This document shows, in pieces, positions 33,152 to 41,903 of a stretch of DNA of 62,498 nt. This DNA is from a virus. Position numbers and translations under genes: made by a program. The notes under the pieces are model-generated. The model ran no database searches, was not told where the DNA came from, and saw only the letters and a list, made by a program, of their open reading frames with translations. Location: IMG/VR virus record IMGVR_UViG_3300036846_000351, positions 1-62,498 of that record; one strand, 5' to 3'. The stretch's first letter is position 1, and every line of letters starts with the position of its first letter.

Positions 33152-35332
33152 CTAAGCGGCTTGCGGTTGAACCGTGTTGACCGGCGGCGCCACCTGCGAC
33201 AGCGACGGTCCCGGAAGGTTAGGTGGTGTGCCACCAGGCGGGCCTATAGCGCCCGTAGGAGCCCCGCCAGGTGGTGGAGCCCCCGGCGGGGCTCCACCAC
33301 CCTGCCCGGCCTTTGCCAGCCCCGCCAGCGCCTGCATCTGCGTCGCAGCGGCGGCTTGCTGCTCCATCTGTGTCTGCTTTTGCTCTAACTGATCGTCGCT
33401 CGGCACGATGTCGTCGGGCATGCCCAGCGCCTTTGCCAGCGAGCGCAACACCCGGCCCCGCCCCACAAGCCCGACGATCTGCATGTCGATCGGGTTGCCG
33501 GTGATCTGGAGGAACTGGAGCTGCTTCTGCTGCTCGGTCTCTTTTTGCAGCGCTACGACAACCCCATTGACCTTGATCTGCTCGTCGCCCGACAGCAGCC
33601 CCGATTGGTCAGTCAGCATGATCATGTCGTAGAGCGAGCTGAGGATGCCGCGCATGACATCGATATCGACATTCGCGGCGACGGTCTGGAGAACCTTCTG
33701 AGCGTTGCCCATCAGCATCGATAGGCCGGACGCGGTACGCCCCGCCCCGCCTGATAAACTCTCACCCGTCACGTAGCGCGGGATCGCCGAGGTGTCGTCG
33801 CCCAGCGATGACATCCCCTGGTAGATCGTCATCAGCTCCTGGGCGTTGGACGCCGGCTGGAAGAAACTCACCGGCGCCTGGGTCGAGCCCAGCGGATCGG
33901 AGTTGACCTTCCACCGCTTCCACGGGTAGAGCTGATCCTCGTTGACCGTCGGATCAAGTAATTCTGTGTTGATAACGACCTGCGGACCGCTAGCAATGCT
34001 CATGTTGTTCACAAGAGCGCGCAGCGTTGCATTGGCGACTTCTTGAACGTCTTCAAGAATATCGGGCAGACCGTGCCCCGCTATTGTACCGGGGACTTTC
34101 TCAAATGACGTAACGTAGTAGGGATGCCGCTTACGCGGGCTGGGGCTGATCTGCGTCTTGATCGTATAGCGCCCAACAACCCAGGACTGGATCAGGTAAT
34201 CCCGGTCGGGGTCGGACACCTGCTGCGTGCTCACGCCCTCGTTTAGCAAGGTGCGGCCCTGAATATTGCCGTGATACTCGATCGCATCGATCAGATTGGA
34301 ACGGTTCTGCTGCGGCGCCTCGCGCCCGGCGTTGAGCGCCGTCTCGGTATCCGGCGCGTCCATCCAATCACGCAGTCCGTTACCGTAATCCTCCAACACG
34401 CCGCGAATAGCCGCGTCGTTGTAGCCTGGTAGTCCCAGCACATCATTAAGATCAGAGCGGGTTAATTTCTTACGCTCGATCAGCTCGGCGTGCTCGATGC
34501 TAGTCGCGCCAGGGTCCCAATACAGATTAAATGGGTCTACCCGTTCCCAAAATAGTTGCGGAACGGTCTGCATAATGGGGGTGCGCCCCTGCCAGGTCAG
34601 CTTGGGCACCATCCGCACAACCGGACCTTTGATGATCGCGAACGGGAATAGCGCCAGGTCGACAAGAAACTCGGCGAGCGCGTCGTAAAAATTCCCCGCT
34701 TCGAGGATGTCCTCGACCTTGTTCCCCGCCGCGTCGGCTTGGCTCTGCGCCGTGCGCCGCGCCGCCTGTTGCGCCTGGCGCACCAGGCCAACGTAACGCG
34801 CATGCGTGTCCTCGCCGCTGAGCTGCTGCCCGGCCATGTGCATCTGCCCGGCCTCGGTGGCGATGAGCTGAGTAATCGTCGCCATGATCTCCGGCGGCAC
34901 CGGCGGGTCCGGCTGCGGGTCGATCGTCCACGGGCGATCGGCGCCGAGATACACATCCCTGAGTAAGGATGTCGCGCCCCGGCACTTCACCGCGACGATG
35001 CGGGCATAGACTTCCGACCCGCCAAATTTCCTAATCTCGGCCAGCTTTGACGGATCGTACTGTCCCTCGAACATGCGCTGCGCGCGGAGCAAGCGCTCGT
35101 TTAGCGGGTTCCGGTTCGAGTTGCGGTGGTTGCGCATCGCATCCCACCGACCCCGGATGTAGTGCCCCAGATCGGCGGGCTGCACCGGACGATTGGCCTG
35201 GCTGAGCTGGGCAAGCCGCTGCTGTTCCTGCAAGTCCAGTTGGGCTGGACTTACAACACGCAAAAACCCCGGCCCCATCTCGCGTGCAGGCGGGATGTTG
35301 GTAGGTCCCGGTATCGGCAGCGCGTAGGGCAA
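33152..35332 (-). CDS. Portal protein
   Basis: The 726-residue protein carries the podoviral portal pattern: NRNPLNERLLRAQRMFEGQYD near the N-terminus, an A/Q-rich helix at about 165-200, FPFAIIKGPVVRMVPKLTW, FWERVDPFNLYWDPGA, and ATLRALVNNMSIASGPQVVIN before the stem. The C-terminal 100 residues are Gln/Ala then Pro/Gly-rich. It forms the ring through which DNA enters and leaves the head. The chosen start is TTG at 35332 with AAGG upstream; ATG 35278 is the alternative. It is the first gene of the leftward virion operon. Confidence 0.88.
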   Translation of the reverse strand: MPYALPIPGPTNIPPAREMGPGFLRVVSPAQLDLQEQQRLAQLSQANRPVQPADLGHYIRGRWDAMRNHRNSNRNPLNERLLRAQRMFEGQYDPSKLAEIRKFGGSEVYARIVAVKCRGATSLLRDVYLGADRPWTIDPQPDPPVPPEIMATITQLIATEAGQMHMAGQQLSGEDTHARYVGLVRQAQQAARRTAQSQADAAGNKVEDILEAGNFYDALAEFLVDLALFPFAIIKGPVVRMVPKLTWQGRTPIMQTVPQLFWERVDPFNLYWDPGATSIEHAELIERKKLTRSDLNDVLGLPGYNDAAIRGVLEDYGNGLRDWMDAPDTETALNAGREAPQQNRSNLIDAIEYHGNIQGRTLLNEGVSTQQVSDPDRDYLIQSWVVGRYTIKTQISPSPRKRHPYYVTSFEKVPGTIAGHGLPDILEDVQEVANATLRALVNNMSIASGPQVVINTELLDPTVNEDQLYPWKRWKVNSDPLGSTQAPVSFFQPASNAQELMTIYQGMSSLGDDTSAIPRYVTGESLSGGAGRTASGLSMLMGNAQKVLQTVAANVDIDVMRGILSSLYDMIMLTDQSGLLSGDEQIKVNGVVVALQKETEQQKQLQFLQITGNPIDMQIVGLVGRGRVLRSLAKALGMPDDIVPSDDQLEQKQTQMEQQAAAATQMQALAGLAKAGQGGGAPPGAPPPGGAPTGAIGPPGGTPPNLPGPSLSQVAPPVNTVQPQAA

Positions 35333-35410
35333 AACTGCGCCCTTATAATATGAAGGTCATAGTGTTATACCATCAAATTTGGCGAGTGCAATAGTACGTG
35401 AGCATTTCGG
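35333..35410. promoter_or_regulatory. Divergent control region between portal and terminase
   Basis: This 78-bp gap separates the leftward virion operon from the rightward terminase operon. It holds a motif 2 site at 35345-35365 (ATAATAT, centre GAAGGTC, ATAGTGT), with a TATAAT at 35344-35349 and a TTATAC at 35366-35371. No consensus -35 element is visible, which suggests activation by a phage factor. It is the best candidate for the late switch. Confidence 0.6.
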
Positions 35411-36007
35411 ATGGATGCCCTCGACAGCCTGGTCAGCGAGCCCCTTGACTTGGTGCTCGCTGATAATCCCCAGCTCGATGATGCCTTAATCCTTCGGATG
35501 ACTTACGATCTCGCGACCGGCATGCACAACGGCGAGGTCATCGCAAGACGCTACGGTCTCGCCGACGCGGATCAACTTAAAGATTACCTGCGCCAACACC
35601 CCAACGTTGTGCATGAAGCGAAGCGGTTACGCTCGTTATTTCAGAGCGACGAAGCGACCGAGGGGCGCATCCGTGCCAAATTTCTCCGCGCGACCGAGCA
35701 GCTCATCATCCCAATCGCGGCGCTCGTCGCCGATCCGCGCACCCCGATCAACAGCCGGATCGACGGGTTTAAGCAAATCCAACGCGGCGCCGGGGTCGAT
35801 GGCGTCGCCGCCGGGGCGAAGGACCAGGGGCGTAGCGGCGCCGCGTTCAGCCTGACGATCAACTTCGCCGGAGGCCGCGAGAGCGCCGATCGGCGCGCCG
35901 AGGAGATCACCGGCACTACCGTAGTGGACGCTGGTGATATCCCAGGTCCTGACCATCAGCTCCGTCTTACCGCCGACGACACCGACATCCCCGAGGAGGA
36001 CGTGTGA
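35411..36007 (+). CDS. terS: Terminase small subunit
   Basis: The 198-residue protein has helical DNA-binding features at the N-terminus (LILRMTYDLATGMHNGEVIARRYGL followed by LKDYLRQHP), a central helical part (FLRATEQLIIPIAALV) and an acidic C-terminal tail. It lies first in the operon that carries the large terminase, the usual order. It would recognise the packaging site. An 11-bp motif 1 copy (35915-35925) encodes TTVV in the tail. Confidence 0.7.
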   Translation: MDALDSLVSEPLDLVLADNPQLDDALILRMTYDLATGMHNGEVIARRYGLADADQLKDYLRQHPNVVHEAKRLRSLFQSDEATEGRIRAKFLRATEQLIIPIAALVADPRTPINSRIDGFKQIQRGAGVDGVAAGAKDQGRSGAAFSLTINFAGGRESADRRAEEITGTTVVDAGDIPGPDHQLRLTADDTDIPEEDV

Positions 36008-36165
36008 TGGTCATCGAAATTTTATTGGTGGTGGATTTATTCCTTTGGTTCCTCACCCTGCTGCCGGTGCCACCAGCGACGCAATTTAGCTGGGCGTCGA
36101 GCTGGTTTGCGTGGATCGCCGCGCTGTTGCTCGCGCTGTTCCTGTTCATCCCCGGTATGCGCTGA
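36007..36165 (+). CDS. Small membrane protein
   Basis: This 52-residue protein starts in a TGATG overlap with the small terminase stop. It has two hydrophobic segments (about residues 3-20 and 30-49) joined by a short polar turn, so it is probably a hairpin in the inner membrane. It may be a holin-like or accessory lysis protein. Function unknown. Confidence 0.6.
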   Translation: MVIEILLVVDLFLWFLTLLPVPPATQFSWASSWFAWIAALLLALFLFIPGMR

Positions 36166-36176
36166 AGGAGGCTGTC

Positions 36177-36380
36177 ATGGCAGGACGGATTTATTGGGAG
36201 AAGCTGCGCCCACTCGTGCCGGCAAACGCGACCACCGTCAACAACGCACTCGCCGCCGATCCGACACTCTCGATGTACGCCAAGCTCTACTACCGCCGGC
36301 GCTATGCCAACGCACGGGCGTCGATGGGGTTTGGCCCAAGCCCATTCGAGGAAGATGAGGATACGCAGCCAGCCCCATGA
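36177..36380 (+). CDS. Small hypothetical protein
   Basis: The 67-residue protein starts at ATG 36177, preceded by AAGGAGG. It is helical in the middle (PTLSMYAKLYYRRRYANAR) with an acidic C-terminus. It overlaps the large terminase start by 4 bp, so the two are translationally coupled. Its conservation next to terminase suggests a packaging accessory role, which is inference. Confidence 0.65.
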   Translation: MAGRIYWEKLRPLVPANATTVNNALAADPTLSMYAKLYYRRRYANARASMGFGPSPFEEDEDTQPAP

Positions 36381-37786
36381 TCTATACGCCTCCGCCAACG
36401 GTACAGGACTTCATGCTCGACGAGCTGCACCGGATACGGGTGCTGGTCGGACCCTTGGGCAGCGGCAAGACGATGGGCTGCATCATGGAGCTGCTGCGCT
36501 GGGCATGTGAGCAGTGGCCGCATAACGGCACCCGCTACACCCGCTTCGCGCTGATCCGCAACACGCTCCAGCAGCTCCGTCAGACAGTGCTGTCGGACGC
36601 CGTGCAGTATCTCGGCGAGTGCGTACATTACTACGTCACCGACAGCACCTTGCAGGTCAGGTTGAACCTGCCTGACGGTTCTTCAGTACACTCCGACTGG
36701 ATGCTGGTGCCGCTCGACAGCAAGGAGGACGTGCGTCGGCTGCTGTCGATGCAGCTCACCGGTGCCTATGTCAACGAGCTGCGCGAGGTGCCATTTGAGA
36801 TCATCCGGCCTTTACTAGGCCGCTGCGGGCGGTATCCCTCCAAGGCGCTGGGCGGCGCCCGGCGACGCGGGATCATCGCCGATACCAACCCGTGGGACAC
36901 AGACAGTCTTTACCATGATCGAATGGTGCTTAATCCTCACCCCTCATGGGCTCTTTATCATCAACCTAGTGGTATTGGCCCGGATGCTGAGAACGTAGAG
37001 AACCTCCCCGAGGGCTACTACGACGAGCTGATGAGCGACAAGGACATCGAGTGGGCGAGTGTCCATGTCGAGTCGCAGTGGGGTTCATCACTCGCCGGCC
37101 AGGCGGTGTTCCGCAAGACTTTCAACCCCGACTACCACGTCAAGGATATGAGCGTGACGGTCAATCCCAACCGGCCCCTGATGGTCGGTCTGGATTTTGG
37201 CCGCACCCCCTGCGCGGTGATCGGGCAGCACGACAATTTTGGTCGGGCGATCATCATGAAGGAGATCGTCACCGAAGGCATGGGCCTCGTACAGATGCTT
37301 CAGGAGCACCTAAAGCCAGTGCTGTTCCAGCCGCCCTTTGCCGGCAAGCGGGTGTTTGTTGTTGGTGACCCTGCCGGAAGGCAGAGGTCACAAACCCGCG
37401 AGGAAACGCCGTTTGATGTTCTCAGAGATGAGGGTTTTCTGGCGTACCCCGCGAGTACGAATGTCATTGATATGAGGTTACTCGCGGTCGAAAAGATGCT
37501 GCGGCAGACCGCGATGGGTCAGCCGGCGATGCAGATCAGTCGCAGCGGCTGCCCGATCCTGATCAGCTCGCTAGGCAACAAGTACCGCTACCGCCGCCGG
37601 CGCGACGGTGTACTCGACGACGTGCCTGAGAAACTCCACCCCTGGTCGGACATCTGCGACGCGCTCCAGTATTTTTGCCTGGGCACCCAGAGCAACTACA
37701 CCGGGCGGGTGATGCAGCGCGAGCGACGCTACTTCCAACCCGATTTTGCACCCGCGCAGGCGCCTAGCGCGGCGGGCTGGACATGA
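36377..37786 (+). CDS. terL: Terminase large subunit
   Basis: The 469-residue protein has a Walker A box GPLGSGKT at residues 25-32, an adenine-contact RNTLQQLRQTVL segment, GAYVNELREV as the Walker B region, DTNPWDTDS as coupling motif, and a C-terminal nuclease half with LMVGLDFGRTP (first acidic residue) and VVGDPAGRQR. This is the ATP-driven DNA packaging motor and its headful or site-specific nuclease. The length is normal for podoviral TerL. Confidence 0.93.
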   Translation: MIYTPPPTVQDFMLDELHRIRVLVGPLGSGKTMGCIMELLRWACEQWPHNGTRYTRFALIRNTLQQLRQTVLSDAVQYLGECVHYYVTDSTLQVRLNLPDGSSVHSDWMLVPLDSKEDVRRLLSMQLTGAYVNELREVPFEIIRPLLGRCGRYPSKALGGARRRGIIADTNPWDTDSLYHDRMVLNPHPSWALYHQPSGIGPDAENVENLPEGYYDELMSDKDIEWASVHVESQWGSSLAGQAVFRKTFNPDYHVKDMSVTVNPNRPLMVGLDFGRTPCAVIGQHDNFGRAIIMKEIVTEGMGLVQMLQEHLKPVLFQPPFAGKRVFVVGDPAGRQRSQTREETPFDVLRDEGFLAYPASTNVIDMRLLAVEKMLRQTAMGQPAMQISRSGCPILISSLGNKYRYRRRRDGVLDDVPEKLHPWSDICDALQYFCLGTQSNYTGRVMQRERRYFQPDFAPAQAPSAAGWT

Positions 37787-37893
37787 CCTGGCTGGTGCTG
37801 ATGTTCGTCGGCGTCCCAATCGTCATGCTGATCGGCTGGGCGCTGGAAAAGCCACCACCTCGTGACCCGGAGTTTGACGATGACTGGCCCTAA
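37783..37893 (+). CDS. Very small membrane protein
   Basis: The 36-residue protein starts in an ATGA overlap with the large terminase. It is one membrane helix (LVLMFVGVPIVMLIGWAL) with an acidic C-terminal tail. It also overlaps the next gene by 14 bp. Such single-helix proteins are easily missed; coupling by overlap supports it. Confidence 0.5.
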   Translation: MTWLVLMFVGVPIVMLIGWALEKPPPRDPEFDDDWP

Positions 37894-38143
37894 TCTGGAA
37901 GTGGTGAAACTCGATAAGCCAACCACCTCCGACGAGATCATTGCCGGGCTAGAGCGACTGATCGCGCGCCTGCGAGAGGGCGAGTTTGAGACCGTGCTGG
38001 TGTGTGCCTTCACCCCCGGCGGTCAGTGGCTGAGCCAGGAGCTGGGGCGCCACCACAGCCGGCTGGAGATGGTCGGCGTCCTCGAAATTCTCAAGTCGGA
38101 TGTGATCGAGGCCACCTCGACCGGCGAGCGTGCCGGAATTTAA
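37880..38143 (+). CDS. Small hypothetical protein
   Basis: This 87-residue protein from ATG 37880 contains TSDEIIAGLERLIARLREGEFETVLVCAF and a C-terminal helix, an alpha/beta pattern seen in small conserved phage proteins of unknown role. A GTG at 37862 would add 6 residues. A strong AAGGAAGGGGG follows for the next gene. Confidence 0.6.
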   Translation: MTGPNLEVVKLDKPTTSDEIIAGLERLIARLREGEFETVLVCAFTPGGQWLSQELGRHHSRLEMVGVLEILKSDVIEATSTGERAGI

Positions 38144-38160
38144 GGAAGGGGGAACTTACC

Positions 38161-40038
38161 ATGCCTTCACCCAAAGTGATTGCGTCTATTGCTCTTGCTT
38201 TGCTGGTCTCGGTGGGCGCCGATGCCCAAACGCAAACGCACCAACTGCGCGACACCACCGGCAAATGCCTGACCAATAGCCTCGCGCTGCTAACGTGCGA
38301 CGGAAGCCCGACGCAAAGCTGGTCCTATGAGGCGCAGCAGGCAGCCGCGCCGGTCGGTTTGTTCCCCACCGACGCCACGCCGGGGACAGTTGCCGAAAAT
38401 GATCCCCATGCTGTCGTGCTCGGAATGAAGTTTTTGGTGAACGCGGACGGGAAGATCAGCGGGCTGCGGTTCTACAAGAGCGCGCAGAACACCGGCACGC
38501 ATGTCGGCGATCTGTGGGATGCGCAAGGCAAGAACCTCGCCACAGTGACGTTTGCGAACGAGACCGCGAGCGGCTGGCAGAAGGCCGATTTTGCCACGCC
38601 GGTCAACATCACCGCCGGCACGACGTATACCGTCTCCTATCACACGACGACGGGGCATTACGCGGGCGACGAGGGATACTTTAACGCTGCCAAAACCAAT
38701 AACGGCATCACCGCCCCGGCAAACGCCGGGGTGTTTGTCTACGGGGCCAACGCCTACCCCAACGAAACATGGAACCACAGCAATTACTGGGTCGACGTTC
38801 AGTACAACCCTGGGGTATCGGTCCCGATCAACGGCGCGTGCGGCAGCGCCAACGGCGTCCCAGTTTCCAGCGCGCCCAGTCAGAACCTGTGCTCGGCTGG
38901 CACGGCCTCGGCGGTGACGGGGGCGGGACCGTGGAACTGGTCGTGCAATGGCTCGGGCGGCGGGACGAACGCATCGTGCAGCGCGCCAAAGGCAACGATA
39001 CCGCCAAGCCAGAGCACGCTGTTGCTCGGCGTGAATAGTCCATATGACACCAGCATCCAACCCCGCCCGATGTGGGTCGAGGGGCCGGACGGTCAGGGTT
39101 TCCAAGCGTGGACGATCCCCGAGGACTACGCCTACTGGGAAAAGTCGATTGGCTATCCGGCGGGCAGCATCGCCTCCAGCGGGGCCGGGATCGCGATGGA
39201 CCCCGACCCAAGCCGGGGTCCGTGGGACAATTACGAGGGCTCGGCCTGGACGATGGTGCAGTGGATGTACACCCAGGGGAGAGGGGCGGATAAGCTCTGG
39301 CTGAACATCCCGCCGTTCCCGCAGCACCTCGGCATGAAGCTGCCCGAAGTGGCAACCGGAGCCTACGACGAGCATTACCGCAAGGTCGCCGCGCAATTGA
39401 TGGACCACGGCTACGACAAGATTGTCTGGCGACCGATCTGGGAGTTCGAGGGCGGGTGGTACGAGTGGGGCTGGAAAAGCGGTCACCAGAACGGCCCCAC
39501 CTACTGCACCGATTACATCGCCGCGTTCCGGCGGATGGTGCAGGTCATTCGCTCAGTCATGCCGGAAGCCAAGTTTGCCTTTAACGCGGCGGACGGCACG
39601 ATCATGACCCCAAACAACGGCGCGCCCGAAGGATGGCAGGCGTGCTATCCCGGCGACGACGATACGGATTTTGTCGCGATCGACACGTATGATGGGCTGC
39701 GCAGCCGAACCACGCCCGCCGAGACGCGATGGCAGCAAGACCAAGTTCCCGGCATCCGCGACAGTCAGGCGTTGGCGTTGGCGCATCACAAGGGCTGGGC
39801 CGTGCCCGAATGGGCGCAGGGCGACATGGGCGATAACCCGCTCTACGTCAAAAACATGCACGATGCGGCGGTGGCGTTTATGGCGCACGGGTTGCCGGCG
39901 ATGCTCGGCTACTGGAACAGCGGCGATCCGGCGTCCGGTTATGCCGGCTATATGAACACCGACCACAACCCGCAAAGCTGGGCCGAGTTCACAAAGGACT
40001 TTCACGTCCAGAGGAAGGGGCGGATCATCTATCACTGA
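38161..40038 (+). CDS. Secreted DUF4082 / GH26-like glycoside hydrolase
   Basis: The 625-residue protein starts at ATG 38161, giving a clean Sec signal peptide (residues 1-22, ending GADA). Domains in order: DUF4082-like beta sandwich at about 65-215 (VLGMKFLVNADGKISGLRFYKS, YTVSYHTTTGHYAGDEGYF); a small Cys-rich domain at about 218-272 with WNWSCNGSGGG; and a GH26-like catalytic domain at about 280-625. In the last, RPIWEFEGGWYEWG matches the GH26 acid/base region with Glu428, and VPEWAQGD gives Glu550 as likely nucleophile. The usual His before the acid/base Glu is Trp. It would be exported and cut beta-mannan-like or related exopolysaccharide. It may free progeny from capsule or change the lysogen's surface. 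It looks bacterial in origin. Confidence 0.75.
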   Translation: MPSPKVIASIALALLVSVGADAQTQTHQLRDTTGKCLTNSLALLTCDGSPTQSWSYEAQQAAAPVGLFPTDATPGTVAENDPHAVVLGMKFLVNADGKISGLRFYKSAQNTGTHVGDLWDAQGKNLATVTFANETASGWQKADFATPVNITAGTTYTVSYHTTTGHYAGDEGYFNAAKTNNGITAPANAGVFVYGANAYPNETWNHSNYWVDVQYNPGVSVPINGACGSANGVPVSSAPSQNLCSAGTASAVTGAGPWNWSCNGSGGGTNASCSAPKATIPPSQSTLLLGVNSPYDTSIQPRPMWVEGPDGQGFQAWTIPEDYAYWEKSIGYPAGSIASSGAGIAMDPDPSRGPWDNYEGSAWTMVQWMYTQGRGADKLWLNIPPFPQHLGMKLPEVATGAYDEHYRKVAAQLMDHGYDKIVWRPIWEFEGGWYEWGWKSGHQNGPTYCTDYIAAFRRMVQVIRSVMPEAKFAFNAADGTIMTPNNGAPEGWQACYPGDDDTDFVAIDTYDGLRSRTTPAETRWQQDQVPGIRDSQALALAHHKGWAVPEWAQGDMGDNPLYVKNMHDAAVAFMAHGLPAMLGYWNSGDPASGYAGYMNTDHNPQSWAEFTKDFHVQRKGRIIYH

Positions 40039-40076
40039 CCTGCGCCGAGGGCAAAGACTATGACATCACCTAAGCC

Positions 40077-40313
40077 ATGAGCGACCAACAGCAACAACAC
40101 TCTGGCGTAATTGGTGCGGTGACTGACCTTGGTTCAAAGTTAGTCACCGCGCTTCCACCTGCGTTCATCATGCTCTGCTTGGTGAATGCGCTCTTCATTT
40201 TCGCAGTCCTCTATTTTTTGGACGACCAGCTCGACCAACGAACGGCGTTGGTGAAAGGTTTAGTCGATAAGTGTATGGACATCGCACTCCACGCGCCGCC
40301 GCCCCCACATTAG
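40077..40313 (+). CDS. Holin candidate
   Basis: The 78-residue protein has a polar N-terminus, one strong membrane helix (FIMLCLVNALFIFAVLYFL) at about residues 30-48 and a charged C-terminal region. The size and topology fit a class III or pinholin-like protein, but also other small membrane proteins. It lies last in the terminase operon, where lysis genes are common. No soluble endolysin accompanies it. Confidence 0.45.
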   Translation: MSDQQQQHSGVIGAVTDLGSKLVTALPPAFIMLCLVNALFIFAVLYFLDDQLDQRTALVKGLVDKCMDIALHAPPPPH

Positions 40314-40316
40314 GAG

Positions 40317-40640
40317 CTAAACTCGACGCTTCCTACGGCGCCGCTTGTTTGGCGGCGCCAACGTCACCCACATCTGGTTCCCAACCAATCCCCGAGCCAC
40401 CATCCGGGGGTAACCAAACTCGTCCATAATCTGGTTAATCTTATCGAGTTGCGACTGTACCTCCGCGATGCGTTTAGCGACATCATCGGGAGCAACGATC
40501 ATCTCAGCGCCGCATGCGTTGCACAACCACGCGTCTTCGTCGTCAACCGCGTGATCGGGAACGATGCGCCCATCTTCGAGGCGGCAGTACCAAAGCTGCC
40601 GCAGCGCCGCGCCGCAGTGGGGGCATCGTGGGTTTTCCAT
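40317..40640 (-). CDS. Zinc-ribbon protein
   Basis: This 107-residue protein has two CxxC pairs (CPHCGAAL at residues 6-13 and CNACGAEM at about 40-47), a four-Cys zinc ribbon. A helix follows (AKRIAEVQSQLDKINQIMDEFG) and a very basic C-terminus (NKRRRRKRRV). It probably binds nucleic acid and may act as a transcription factor. It is convergent with the holin candidate. Confidence 0.7.
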   Translation of the reverse strand: MENPRCPHCGAALRQLWYCRLEDGRIVPDHAVDDEDAWLCNACGAEMIVAPDDVAKRIAEVQSQLDKINQIMDEFGYPRMVARGLVGNQMWVTLAPPNKRRRRKRRV

Positions 40641-40661
40641 CCTCCAAGTTTAGTACACGAA

Positions 40662-40695
40662 AAAACCGGGCACCACTACTGTAGTGCCCGGTTTT
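40662..40695 (-). promoter_or_regulatory. Long hairpin built on motif 1
   Basis: AAAACCGGGCACCACTAC pairs with GTAGTGCCCGGTTTT around a single central base, so the 11-bp motif 1 copy (40675-40685) is the tip of a long stem. It lies upstream of the zinc-ribbon gene start at 40640 and also fits a bidirectional terminator because it has flanking A and T runs. Confidence 0.65.
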
Positions 40696-40733
40696 AGTTT
40701 GTTCACCACCACGAAACGATGAACCAACCCAAC

Positions 40734-40905
40734 CATACTGCACGCTGCTCGACTTTCGTCTCCGCTCGTGCAGGTAGTCGCGGACAGCCATGGAGCTTCA
40801 AGAGCCATCCCACTACTGACGGAGTTTTTCCGGCACCGCCCGTCTAACCCGGCCTAGACCCATACTGCTCGATGCTCGACTTTCGTCTCCGCTCTCGCAG
40901 GGTGG
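40734..40905. repeat. Direct repeat pair, possible small RNA or operator region
   Basis: Two copies of a segment of about 40 bp lie in the gap between 40640 and 40934. Each begins CATACTGC and shares the exact 21-bp core TGCTCGACTTTCGTCTCCGCT split at 40746-40766 and 40873-40893. Flanking bases differ by scattered changes. No frame explains the region. Confidence 0.75.
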
Positions 40906-40933
40906 TACTAGGCAAGAAGAGAGTCTACCAGAT

Positions 40934-41407
40934 TTAGGAGCTTCTGGCTACCCGGCGTCTTTTAGAGCGATGACCCACAACCCGACGGGCAACTTCAGCC
41001 CTGGTGACGCCTTCTGCCAACAGTAGCTGTGCTTTTTCGTATGCTGTCCAAAGGTCCTCCGAAGGCTCGATAAAGCGGTGGGTTATGACCGACTGCCGCT
41101 GCTTCACAAACCCCTGCGTCGTCTCGATCACGACCTTGATCAGCCTCTGTGCCCGGCGCTGCGAGATGGCGCGGTCGACAAGCGGCAGTGACACATCGAG
41201 GTGCTTCGCCACCGCCGGTCGGGTGGGCCAGGGCGTGCGGTCCTTGTGTAGCTTGCAGACGAGGATCAGCAGCTTTGCCGACGCCTCGGGGCGACGTTGC
41301 GATTTCTCTCGTGACAAAAGGAAGTCGACCATCGCGTCGATCTCGACGGGATCGATCGGCGGCAGCGGCGCGTCCCCTGCCGGCTGCGCCAAGACAGAAC
41401 TTATCAC
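40934..41407 (-). CDS. Winged-helix DNA-binding protein
   Basis: The chosen GTG at 41407 has GGAG 8 bp upstream and gives 157 residues. The longer frame from TTG 41503 would run through a motif 2 site, so is less likely. The middle has a winged helix (LLILVCKLHKDRTPWPTRPAVAKHLDVSL, then LVDRAISQRRAQRLIKVVIE) and the C-terminus is very basic (GHRSKRRRVARSS). It is probably a transcription regulator. Confidence 0.6.
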   Translation of the reverse strand: MISSVLAQPAGDAPLPPIDPVEIDAMVDFLLSREKSQRRPEASAKLLILVCKLHKDRTPWPTRPAVAKHLDVSLPLVDRAISQRRAQRLIKVVIETTQGFVKQRQSVITHRFIEPSEDLWTAYEKAQLLLAEGVTRAEVARRVVGHRSKRRRVARSS

Positions 41408-41430
41408 CTCAGAAGCTCCAGAGCCCAGTT

Positions 41431-41451
41431 TAATTATGAGGTTTATATTAT
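41431..41451. promoter_or_regulatory. Motif 2 site
   Basis: TAATTAT, 7-bp centre GAGGTTT and ATATTAT match the dyad, with a perfect right half. It lies 24 bp upstream of the winged-helix gene start on the other strand. The gap 41508-41681 beyond is AT-rich and holds nothing else I recognise. Confidence 0.5.
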
Positions 41452-41681
41452 AACCCCAGCCCAATAAACCATGGAAATCTCTAGGGGTTCCTACCTGCGA
41501 CAATTAACAACTGACCCTATGGTATATAGATCGTATTTAAGATTTTTCCTATTTTGCCTTACAAAACAACAACCCAGGGGTAGGAATGCCATACTGCCGT
41601 AATCTTATGCTAGTAACGTTTGCTTAACGATCGCGTCATCTATGTGTCATATGCGACGATCCGCCGCACACTTAAAGTTGA

Positions 41682-41903
41682 TTACGCCGCCTGTATTTCT
41701 AGTGGATGTTTACAATACGATGCAGCGCTGAGCTGCTCGACGCGAGCGCGATCCTTTTGGTGCTGCTCGTAGCCGCGTACCCACGCACTGTATAAAACAA
41801 AGTCGTCGCGGCGCCTGTCGAGCGGACAATGCTCGATCGAGGGGGCGCGGTAGCCCATCTGGTAATAGTGTTTTTTCAGTTCATCAAGCCGCCACGTCTC
41901 CAT
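41682..41903 (-). CDS. Small hypothetical protein
   Basis: The 73-residue protein is helical and charged (METWRLDELKKHYYQMGYRAPS, YSAWVRGYEQHQKDRARVEQL). Similar short proteins with a YxxG(Y/F)xA pattern are common in phage early regions and are of unknown role. It overlaps the next leftward gene by 20 bp. Confidence 0.55.
   Translation of the reverse strand: METWRLDELKKHYYQMGYRAPSIEHCPLDRRRDDFVLYSAWVRGYEQHQKDRARVEQLSAASYCKHPLEIQAA

Noticed and set aside
41408-41503. Longer start of the winged-helix gene at TTG 41503
   Set aside because: It would place a motif 2 site inside the gene; GTG 41407 has a better Shine-Dalgarno.
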